This document shows positions 1 through 4,510 of a DNA stretch of 5,079 nucleotides, in pieces. Positions within the stretch are counted from its first letter, which is position 1. Each line of letters begins with the position of its first letter. The DNA comes from Chloroflexi bacterium UBA4733 (lineage in GTDB: Bacteria > Chloroflexota > UBA4733): NCBI GenBank assembly GCA_002404055.1, contig DHIZ01000167.1, forward strand, positions 1 to 5,079. Direction: 5' to 3'. The notes under the pieces were generated by a model. The model saw nothing but the letters and a program-made list of their open reading frames with translations, was not told the DNA's origin and did no database searches. Made by a program: the position numbers and the translations under genes.

Positions 1-406
1 AGGGGCCGTGATCGGGTACCATACAATCGTCGATTGAAGCCGATGGAGAAAGAGCTGACGAAGGGAAATCCGAAACCGTAGGCGAATCCGAAGATGACAG
101 AACCTTGAACTGTATGTAGGCTTCCCCCACCAGACTGGCTACCTGTATTAGGATCAACGCCGCCACACTCGCGAATACTGTGCCGAGCGTGCTGCCCATC
201 AATATGCTCACGGCGACAACCCCTACCGCCGGGGCGAGGGCAGTTTGTATGTTGGGATAAGATGCCGCGGCGGTGTATAATCCGGCACCATAGGCGACGG
301 GACCGACAATCAAAACAGAAACGAGCAGTCTAAGTGCGACAGCTTTGGTAGTCACAAGGTAACTATACGCTCGGATCTTCAGTTGCTCGGAGCGCTTCAC
401 TGACAT
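1..406 (-). CDS. Small multi-pass membrane protein, N-terminal part (runs off left edge)
   Basis: Reading the minus strand from the ATG at 406-404, the frame stays open for 135 codons to the window edge, so the C-terminus is missing. The N-terminus is basic and polar (MSVKRSEQLK...). Two long hydrophobic stretches follow, at about residues 22-48 and 57-95; the second could hold two helices. A Ser/Pro/Asp-rich tail begins near residue 104. The basic N-terminus suggests it faces the cytoplasm. Base composition is noticeably less GC-rich than the genes to the right. No strong Shine-Dalgarno is visible. An ATG four bases upstream (410-408) opens a different frame that stops after 15 codons, and a GTG at 355 is a later in-frame alternative. 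I do not recognise the family and infer no function. That it is coding rests on open length and the coherent hydrophobic pattern. Confidence 0.6.
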   Translation of the reverse strand, partial: MSVKRSEQLKIRAYSYLVTTKAVALRLLVSVLIVGPVAYGAGLYTAAASYPNIQTALAPAVGVVAVSILMGSTLGTVFASVAALILIQVASLVGEAYIQFKVLSSSDSPTVSDFPSSALSPSASIDDCMVPDHGP

Positions 407-825
407 TCATCGCAACCGTTCGCTAAGACAAGTGAACGTACGGTGGCACCGTACACGGTGTTGCTGCTTAGTACGAGTAGCGACCTCAGTATGGCCGCTA
501 CCATAATCGCTGGGGTCATCCGTCGTGCCCGTCAGGCACTCGATAAGCCGCACCGCATTTCCACCATACCGCAACCCGCGAGGCAACGCCAAAGCACAGC
601 GCGGGAGCCCGTCGGCGAACCTGCCTCATAGGATCGTGGGTGTTGCGAGGCGGCGGACTGCGGTGGGTATCTGTGGACGGCGATCCTTCGGACTCTTGAT
701 CCGTTGGCTCAGGCTCCGGTGGCGATGCCGTTCCTACGAATGGGGGAAGCTGAGGCTGCCGATCCTCCTATCCACGGCCCTCCGGCCCGTCGGCGTGGTA
801 TGCCTTCGGGGAAGGGGACAATGCC
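407..825. other. Intergenic stretch without a supported gene
   Basis: About 420 bases separate the minus-strand membrane protein from the plus-strand Mrr-like nuclease; the two are divergent, so both promoters should lie here. Open frames exist on both strands, but their translations show no recognisable domain and are rich in Arg, Pro and Ser as expected of non-coding GC-rich DNA. No tRNA or repeat array was seen. The only clear structure is the palindrome at 438-454. A distant pair GGATCG (631-636) and CGATCC (681-686) is too weak to interpret. Confidence 0.6.
438..454. promoter_or_regulatory. Perfect 8-1-8 palindrome, candidate operator
   Basis: GTACGGTG-G-CACCGTAC is a perfect inverted repeat with one central base. 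It lies about 32 bp upstream of the ATG of the minus-strand membrane protein. The right arm also pairs with a further CGGTG at 456-460 (CACCG-TACA-CGGTG), so two alternative pairings share one arm. No T-run follows, so it does not look like an intrinsic terminator. An operator for a dimeric regulator is the most natural reading, but no regulator is identified. Confidence 0.4.
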
Positions 826-1581
826 GTGCCATACGATTCCATCGGTTGGTCATTGGCTCGAACGATGTTGGCAGCCGTCTTACAAGCCATCGTCACGGCT
901 TGGCCGACCTTCGTCGGCTTCGTAGTCTTGCTCGCTATGGCACTGGTTGTCGCCCTCTACCGAGTGCGACGGCTCGCCCGCTCCGGCATCGCCGCCATCG
1001 ACCAGATGGACGGGCGGACGTTCGAGCATCGTCTGGCCCTCCTGTTGACTCGCCTCGGCTACAAGGTAGAGGAGACGCCGTACAGCGGGGACTACGGTGC
1101 CGATCTCATCGTCAGCAAGGACGGGACGCGGATCGCTGTGCAGGCCAAGCGAGCAAACCGTTCCATCGGCGTAAAGGCCATCCAGGAGGTCGTCTCGGCC
1201 AAGGACTTCTATCGCTGCACCGGCTCGATGGTGGTGACGAATCGCACCTACACCGCGCAGGCCCGCACGCTAGGGGAGGCTACTGGCACGGAACTGTGGG
1301 ACCGGCGCACGCTCATCGCGACGTTGCTAGCGACCAGTGGGGCGCCAGCGCCGATGGGCGGCGCCCCATCTGCCCTCACGACAGGCCGGGCCAACCTCCG
1401 CCCGACCTGCGGCAAGTCGTTGTCGGCGAAGGTGCTGGCGTTCTGCCTGGCACACCCGGAGCGCTTCGGGGGACATGGCTACTGTTTTGAGCATCAGCGG
1501 AGCGTGCAGTCAATTGATTCTGTAGCCACAGGCTCATGGCTCACTGGGCCGGAGAGGCAGCAAATGAGCAGGTTGTCGTGA
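826..1581 (+). CDS. Mrr-family restriction endonuclease-like protein, membrane-anchored, with C-terminal Cys/His module
   Basis: A 251-residue protein. Residues about 14-45 are strongly hydrophobic and end in a basic stretch (YRVRRLARS), suggesting a membrane anchor with the nuclease in the cytoplasm. Residues about 58-168 match the Mrr-type PD-(D/E)XK fold: FEHRLALLLTRLGYKVE (E67), then GDYGADLIV with D93, then AVQAKR giving the Q106-x-K108 catalytic pair. The matching KAIQEVVSAKDFY and TNRTYTAQAR blocks follow. Residues 195-223 carry C195, C207, C220 and H223 in a CGK...FGGHGYCFEHQR pattern, probably metal-binding. Known Mrr relatives cut modified or foreign DNA; the target here cannot be read. 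The GTG start is chosen because GAAGGGGA lies 7 bases upstream; an ATG at 865 (residue 14) is an alternative. A Gly/Ala/Pro linker (about 171-190) joins the two domains. Confidence 0.85.
   Translation: MPYDSIGWSLARTMLAAVLQAIVTAWPTFVGFVVLLAMALVVALYRVRRLARSGIAAIDQMDGRTFEHRLALLLTRLGYKVEETPYSGDYGADLIVSKDGTRIAVQAKRANRSIGVKAIQEVVSAKDFYRCTGSMVVTNRTYTAQARTLGEATGTELWDRRTLIATLLATSGAPAPMGGAPSALTTGRANLRPTCGKSLSAKVLAFCLAHPERFGGHGYCFEHQRSVQSIDSVATGSWLTGPERQQMSRLS
1338..1368. repeat. 9-bp perfect inverted repeat inside the Mrr-like gene
   Basis: TGGGGCGCC (1338-1346) and GGCGCCCCA (1360-1368) are exact reverse complements separated by 13 bases. They lie in the codons of the Gly/Ala/Pro linker between the nuclease domain and the Cys/His module. 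The mRNA could form a stable GC hairpin there. It is not a terminator, since there is no T-run and it is mid-gene. It may simply be a by-product of GC-rich linker codons. Confidence 0.6.
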
Positions 1582-1668
1582 ACAACAGCCTAACTGGACA
1601 CGTTCCGCTCGCCCCCCTCAGGGAGGAGCCACAGCGCTACGGCTGGGCTGCCTTCCAAGAAGGGAGCG

Positions 1669-2073
1669 ATGGCGGCCTACCTGATCCCGATCGTGGAGCG
1701 AGCCGACCAGATTGCCGTGGCCTTCCGCGAACGGCAACTGACGACACAACAGGCGCTGGAGCAGCTCGAACAGTTGGTGCGCGAGTACCGCACCGCCGAG
1801 GAGACCCGCAAGCAGAGCGACCTCTCCCCGGAAGGCTTCGCGGCCTTGCTCCTCTTGCAGCGCAGCCATGTCCAGGGCGCCGAGCAACTCGCCCAAACGA
1901 TAGCGGAGGCGTTCGCCCGTTCCCCCTACTGGAAGCAAGGTGGCGATCAGGAACGGGCGTTACGCCGAGCAGTCTACAAGACCCTGGTGGACGGGGATTA
2001 CCCGGTCGAGCAGATGGCAGTCTTCACCGACCAGTTCTTGCGGACGGTACGACGGGCGGGGAACGGCGCATGA
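1669..2073 (+). pseudogene. hsdR: C-terminal fragment of type I restriction enzyme subunit R (HsdR)
   Basis: A 134-residue ORF resembling only the helical C-terminal tail of HsdR. It opens with YLIPIVERADQI (residues 4-15) and FRERQLTTQQALEQLEQL (19-36), then LSPEGFAALLLLQ (52-64), SPYWKQGGDQERALRRAVYK (85-104) and a closing FLRTVRR. In intact HsdR, usually around 1000 residues, the restriction nuclease and helicase motor lie upstream of this tail. None of that is present: the frame is open back only to a TAA at 1591, and residues encoded between 1594 and 1668 look unrelated. A GAAGGGAG just before the ATG could act as a ribosome site, so a free tail peptide might be made. The stop overlaps the start of the metallopeptidase (ATGA), as expected if the original order was hsdR then peptidase. 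Family call is from remembered sequence patterns. Confidence 0.75.
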
Positions 2074-2381
2074 CGGCTGTCCCATCAGAACTGCCAACAG
2101 GCGCGGCAATCATGCCGGAGGCGTTCAAAGCCGAAGTGGCAGCCTGGGCGCAGCGCCTTGGCGTCAGCCCACAACAGGTAGCGCTTCGGCCAATGCGGCG
2201 CAAGTGGGGCAGTTGCTCCTCGAATGGGCGACTGACCTTCGACACAGGTCTGCTTGCCGAACCAAGTCCAGTCCGGGCTGAAGTGATCGTCCACGAACTG
2301 CTACATCTGAGAATACCGAACCACGGCCCGTTGTTCCAGAACTTGCTCAGGGCGTATCTGGCGCAAGACCGCTCGGTTTAA
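2070..2381 (+). CDS. YgjP-like (M48-type) zinc metallopeptidase linked to type I restriction loci
   Basis: A 103-residue protein with the zinc-peptidase motif HELLH (H75, E76, H79), followed by the downstream N-H pair at residues 84-85 (RIPNHGPLF), the usual position of the further metal ligand. The RRKWGSCSSNGRLTF block (43-57) is the conserved KWGSC signature of the YgjP/DUF45 family. At 103 residues it is a compact version; longer members carry an N-terminal extension. I chose the ATG at 2070 because it overlaps the stop of the HsdR fragment (ATGA), a typical coupled arrangement, and because everything upstream in this frame is shadow of the HsdR frame. Peptidases of this kind are often encoded next to hsdR; their substrate and role in restriction are not established. 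It looks intact although its partner is truncated. Confidence 0.85.
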   Translation: MTAVPSELPTGAAIMPEAFKAEVAAWAQRLGVSPQQVALRPMRRKWGSCSSNGRLTFDTGLLAEPSPVRAEVIVHELLHLRIPNHGPLFQNLLRAYLAQDRSV

Positions 2382-2403
2382 CGGGCTGCCACAAGGAGGA
2401 GCC

Positions 2404-2469
2404 GTGGACGTCGCCAGCCTGTTGGCCGAAGCGCTTTGCCGCATGCTGCTATGCTTGCAGAGGAGGTGA
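2404..2469 (+). CDS. Short 21-codon leader ORF upstream of DUF433
   Basis: A GTG at 2404 is preceded by AAGGAGGA (2393-2400), one of the strongest ribosome sites in the window. The frame codes for MDVASLLAEALCRMLLCLQR plus one more Arg. It ends at TGA 2467-2469, which is part of the AGGAGGTGA ribosome site of the DUF433 gene. Termination of this peptide would therefore place ribosomes directly on the next start. It could be a leader peptide for translational coupling, or the 5' end of a lost gene spliced to this point by deletion. No family is recognised. Confidence 0.4.
   Translation: MDVASLLAEALCRMLLCLQRR
2461..2469 (+). promoter_or_regulatory. Strong Shine-Dalgarno fixing the DUF433 start
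   Basis: AGGAGGTGA is a near-perfect anti-16S match. Its GGAGG core ends 5 bases before the ATG at 2472. This makes 2472 the real start rather than the in-frame ATG at 2436, which lies upstream of this site and has no comparable signal. Confidence 0.8.
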
Positions 2470-2471
2470 AT

Positions 2472-2696
2472 ATGAGCGAACTGCATCGCATCACCGTGAA
2501 ACCTGAGCAGTGCGCAGGGCGCCCCTGCATCCGTGGCATGCGCATTCGGGTGAAGGATGTCCTGGACCTGCTTGCTGCGGGGGCAAGTCACGAGGAGATC
2601 CTCGCGGACTACCCGTACCTGGAGCCGGGCGATGTCACGGCGGCGCTGGAATACGCGGCGAAACAGACGGATCACCTGGTACTCAGGGCGATCTGA
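2472..2696 (+). CDS. DUF433 family protein, antitoxin-like partner of DUF5615
   Basis: A 74-residue protein with the DUF433 hallmarks: ITVKPEQCAGRPCIRGMRIRV (residues 7-27; the 'GxPxIRGTRI' motif), then VLDLLAAGASHEEILADYPYLEPGDVTAAL (30-59), which matches the family's short helical, helix-turn-helix-like C-terminal part. DUF433 genes are commonly followed by a DUF5615 PIN-like gene, and the pair is treated as a putative toxin-antitoxin module, with DUF433 as the DNA-binding antitoxin side. The start is fixed by AGGAGGTGA. The stop overlaps the next ATG by one base (TGATG). The gene is intact but its toxin partner is broken, so it is probably an orphan antitoxin here. Confidence 0.85.
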   Translation: MSELHRITVKPEQCAGRPCIRGMRIRVKDVLDLLAAGASHEEILADYPYLEPGDVTAALEYAAKQTDHLVLRAI

Positions 2697-2820
2697 TGCG
2701 CTTCCTGGTGGATGCCCAACTTCCGCCAGGCTGGCTGAGCGCGGCCACGCCGCCAAGCACGTCTTTGATGCGGACCTGGCGGAGGCGGCCGACACGATTT
2801 TTGCGGCGACGTATGAGTGA
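2696..2820 (+). pseudogene. Broken DUF5615 (PIN-like) toxin gene fused to an hsdR 3' end
   Basis: The ATG overlaps the DUF433 stop (TGATG). The first 11 codons read MRFLVDAQLPP, the classic DUF5615 N-terminus with the first acidic residue of the PIN-like site. The match then jumps frame at about 2729-2731: the second frame reads LAERGHAAKHVFDADLAEAAD (positions 2731-2793), the normal DUF5615 continuation. Compared with the remembered family pattern, about five residues are missing at the jump, consistent with a deletion of roughly 13 bases. After AEAAD the match stops and the frame continues DTIFAATYE-stop, which is the end of an HsdR protein (compare 4581-4610), not DUF5615. The remaining two-thirds of the toxin, including later acidic residues, is absent. 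The junction lies within the shared GGCCGAC at 2787-2793. The product should be inactive. Confidence 0.75.
2787..2816 (+). repeat. 30-bp direct repeat, copy 1 (hsdR 3' end)
   Basis: This stretch matches 4581-4610 at 28 of 30 positions, in the same orientation. Both differences (2799 and 2802) fall at third codon positions and keep the peptide ADTIFAATY unchanged. This suggests two homologous coding ends that diverged under protein-level constraint rather than a very recent copy. Confidence 0.85.
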
Positions 2821-2862
2821 CCGGCGGGCCGTGGCACTGAGGACAACGGACATGGTGATAGA

Positions 2863-2876
2863 CCTGGACCGCCAGG
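2863..2876. repeat. Small GC hairpin downstream of the broken toxin gene
   Basis: CCTGG-ACCG-CCAGG forms a 5-bp stem with a 4-base loop about 45 bp after the pseudogene stop. It sits in the gap between the plus-strand DUF433 unit and the minus-strand DUF2283 gene. No T-run flanks it on either side, so terminator function is only a weak possibility. Confidence 0.25.
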
Positions 2877-2986
2877 AGTGAACAAGGGTGTCACGCCTGC
2901 TCCTTGGCGAGAAACGAGCGTTGCTGTTGCCGATCACCGAGCCCGCGGTTAGGGCCTGGCGGCGAGAGCGTCCGGGGCATCGACGT

Positions 2987-3280
2987 TCAGGCGGAGGCGG
3001 CGTGCGGTCCGCGGTCAAGAGCGCCAGCGTCCCTCAGCCCCCGGACGAGAGGGTCGTCGCCAGCCAGCAACTCGCCGGCTCCCGCCATTTCCACCTCAAC
3101 GATGGTAGGGGCAGCCATCCGCGAGCGCAAGCCGATAATCTCCATCGCCACGGCGCGGCCCTCCTCATCGAAGTCCACCACCAGGCCCGACGCGACCTCG
3201 CGGCTCCGGCCGCCGGCCGCCGGGCGATCGCTGAAGGTCACTTTCGCGGCATCCGCTTGCATGTCGATCTTGACGCGCAT
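2987..3280 (-). CDS. DUF2283 family protein, putative antitoxin partner of DUF4258
   Basis: A 97-residue protein. Residues 1-55 follow the DUF2283 pattern: MRVKIDMQADAAKVTFSDRP, a short variable loop, then REVASGLVVDFDEEGRAVAMEI and IGLRSRM (compare the usual 'YDxEADALYIxLS... GVxVDYDxxGxVVGIEIL' layout). The remaining ~40 residues (APTIVEVEMAGAGELLAGDD...) extend beyond the usual ~60-70-residue family length. The start lies one base after the stop of the upstream DUF4258 gene. Its GGAGG ribosome site (3291-3295) is inside the end of that gene, with 10 bases of spacing, so the two are an operon. DUF2283 proteins often pair with DUF4258 proteins; a toxin-antitoxin role is proposed from pairing and small size, not shown here. 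Confidence 0.8.
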   Translation of the reverse strand: MRVKIDMQADAAKVTFSDRPAAGGRSREVASGLVVDFDEEGRAVAMEIIGLRSRMAAPTIVEVEMAGAGELLAGDDPLVRGLRDAGALDRGPHAASA

Positions 3281-3281
3281 T

Positions 3282-3509
3282 TCAGGAATTCCTCCAACAT
3301 GTGATGAAGACCAGAGCGGTCACGGTCGCCTTCGCAACTACCGTTACCCGCGAGCCGTCCTCCTGCGTCGCCGTCCGCACCCGAGCGCCGGGGTGGTCGC
3401 GCGAGGGGCGGTCGACCTGCGCAGCCGTCCAGGCCCGCGTGATCTCCTCCAAGGTGATTCTGTCGGCTGCCATTTCAGCCTTGAAGTGCTCGGTAAGGAC
3501 GACGCGCAC
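3282..3509 (-). CDS. DUF4258 family protein, putative RelE-like toxin
   Basis: With the GTG start at 3509 this is a 75-residue protein: VRVVLTEHFKAEMAADRITLEEI (residues 1-23), corresponding to the DUF4258 'LTxHAxxRMxxRxISxEEV' block. DHPGARV (38-44) and DGSRVTVVAKATVTALVFIT (51-70), the closing beta-strand region, follow. The family is small and resembles RelE/BrnT-type toxins in layout; activity is unproven. The frame stays open to an ATG at 3674, but the additional 55 residues are low-complexity Ala/Gly/Pro/Asp and do not resemble the family, so I prefer 3509. No convincing Shine-Dalgarno precedes it, which leaves the start uncertain. It precedes DUF2283 by one base and opposes the plus-strand genes on both sides. 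Confidence 0.75.
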   Translation of the reverse strand: MRVVLTEHFKAEMAADRITLEEITRAWTAAQVDRPSRDHPGARVRTATQEDGSRVTVVAKATVTALVFITCWRNS

Positions 3510-3640
3510 CGGGGCCGCCTGTTTCCGTCCGCCACCAGCCACTGCCGCCGGAGCATCGCTCTTGTCCGTCGCATCGAACGATACCACGACTTGCTGATCG
3601 GCCGCGGGTCCGCCCGGGCGCGTCTGCCCCGTGAAGACTG

Positions 3641-3856
3641 ATGGCGGACACGCCGGCCGGGAGGCCAGGAGCAACGATCAGGAGGGTGGCGACGGAGCCG
3701 GGTGACGGGGAAACGATGCGCTGGTTCTTCGAGGAGAAAATGACGCGCCTGGTAGTACCACTGGAAGAGCAGTTGGAGGATAATGGGAGATCAGAGACGC
3801 AGATTCTGCAGACCTTGAGGGGATTGGACGTCATGAGAATGGAGCAACTGACGTGA
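3641..3856 (+). CDS. Small hypothetical protein upstream of the MntA/HepT pair
   Basis: An ORF of 71 residues if started at 3641, or 46 residues from the ATG at 3716, which has GGGGAAA just upstream and is the more likely start. The shorter form is MRWFFEEKMTRLVVPLEEQL followed by EDNGRSETQILQTLRGLDVM and a short end; it is predicted helical, with acidic and leucine-rich patches. Its TGA overlaps the GTG of the nucleotidyltransferase (GTGA), which argues that it is a real, co-translated gene. I do not recognise a family. It could be an extra component of the HEPN/MNT module, or the remaining end of a lost gene. Confidence 0.45.
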   Translation: MADTPAGRPGATIRRVATEPGDGETMRWFFEEKMTRLVVPLEEQLEDNGRSETQILQTLRGLDVMRMEQLT

Positions 3857-4167
3857 TTGCACTCGTGCGTGATCGCCAAGCTGAACTACGGATGCTCTGC
3901 ACACAGTACGACGTGCGGCGCCTGGCCCTCTTCGGCTCGGCCGCCCGTGGGGATGACTTTCTCCCGGAGAGCAGCGACCTGGACTTCCTCGTCGAGTTCG
4001 CGCCGCTGCTGTCGGGTCAGCATGCCGACCACTTCTTCGGCCTCTTGGCAGACCTCGAGCGGCTCTTCCAGCGGTCCGTGGACCTGCTCGAAGTTGCCGC
4101 GATTCGTAACCCTTTTCTGGAGCAAGCCGTGACGGCAAGCCAGGTGTTGCTCTATGCCGCAGCGTGA
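3853..4167 (+). CDS. mntA: MntA-type minimal nucleotidyltransferase, antitoxin of a HEPN/MNT module
   Basis: A 104-residue minimal nucleotidyltransferase. The signature is LALFGSAARGDDFLPESSDLDFLVEF (residues 24-49): G28-S29 followed by the metal-binding pair D42-x-D44. The third acidic position is probably D86 in RSVDLLEVAAI. Known MntA proteins transfer AMP from ATP to a tyrosine of the partner HepT and so inactivate it. The GTG start overlaps the upstream stop (GTGA), with GGAG at 3840-3843 as ribosome site. The gene overlaps the HEPN gene by 14 bases, so the two are translationally coupled. All visible catalytic features are present, so it looks functional. Confidence 0.9.
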   Translation: MIALVRDRQAELRMLCTQYDVRRLALFGSAARGDDFLPESSDLDFLVEFAPLLSGQHADHFFGLLADLERLFQRSVDLLEVAAIRNPFLEQAVTASQVLLYAAA

Positions 4168-4510
4168 CCTCCGGCTGTACCTCTACGACATCGCTCGTTC
4201 TGCCAGCCTGCTGGGCCAGTTTACAGCCGGTAAAACATTGGCCGACTATCGGTCGGACGCGCTGGTTCGCTCGGCGGTCGAGCGTCAGTTCGAGATCATC
4301 GGCGAAGCGCTCAGCCAGGCCTGTCGCGTTGACCCTAGATTGCCCGATCGTGTCAGTCATTGTAGGCAGATCATCGCCTTCCGCAACCGTCTCATCCATG
4401 GCTACGCCACCGTGGCGGATGAGGTGGTGTGGGATATTGTGGAGGGGTACCTGCCTACCCTGGTTAGGGAGGTTACCGGCCTACTTGGGAAAGAGGCAGA
4501 GCAGCCGTGA
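4154..4510 (+). CDS. hepT: HepT-type HEPN ribonuclease toxin (DUF86)
   Basis: A 118-residue all-helical protein of the HepT/DUF86 family. The N-terminal DLRLYLYDIARSASLLGQF (residues 5-23), the central VERQFEIIGEALSQA (42-56) and IIAFRNRLIHGYATVADEVVW (73-93) all fit. The active-site motif R-x4-H-x-Y is complete: R77, H82 and Y84. Family knowledge: R and H form the RNase site of the toxin dimer, and the tyrosine is the residue AMPylated by MntA. It starts 14 bases before the MntA stop. Its own stop overlaps the ATG of an hsdR 3' fragment (TGATG). Length is within the family range, so it appears intact. Confidence 0.9.
   Translation: MPQRDLRLYLYDIARSASLLGQFTAGKTLADYRSDALVRSAVERQFEIIGEALSQACRVDPRLPDRVSHCRQIIAFRNRLIHGYATVADEVVWDIVEGYLPTLVREVTGLLGKEAEQP

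Noticed and set aside
525..1490. 321-codon plus-strand frame, longer than the Mrr-like gene it overlaps
   Set aside because: It shares DNA with the Mrr-like gene in another frame, is full of Arg, Gly, Pro and Ser, has no domain, and shows no ribosome site. The Mrr frame carries clear catalytic motifs.
1536..2069. N-terminal extension of the metallopeptidase frame
   Set aside because: This part is the shadow of the HsdR fragment and the preceding gap. The ATGA overlap at 2070 gives a natural start for the peptidase.
2813..2881. 22-codon ORF (MSDRRAVALR...) overlapping the stop of the fused pseudogene
   Set aside because: The ATG position mimics a coupled downstream gene, but it lies inside the repeated hsdR end, has no ribosome site of its own and matches nothing known to me. 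It may be the start of a lost gene.
2301..2894. 197-codon minus-strand frame opposite DUF433
   Set aside because: It lies antisense to the M48 3' end, DUF433 and the toxin remnant, which have clear family motifs and ribosome sites. Its own translation shows none.
3510..3674. Extended N-terminus of the DUF4258 protein from the ATG at 3674
   Set aside because: The additional 55 residues are low-complexity and unlike the family, and the extension would run into the plus-strand ORF. The GTG at 3509 gives the usual family start, although no ribosome site settles it.
3475..3879. 134-codon minus-strand frame upstream of the DUF4258 gene
   Set aside because: It overlaps DUF4258 and the small plus-strand ORF in another frame and has no recognisable content.
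3791..4399. 202-codon minus-strand frame opposite MntA/HepT
   Set aside because: The plus strand carries complete MntA and HepT motifs; the minus frame is an Arg-rich shadow.
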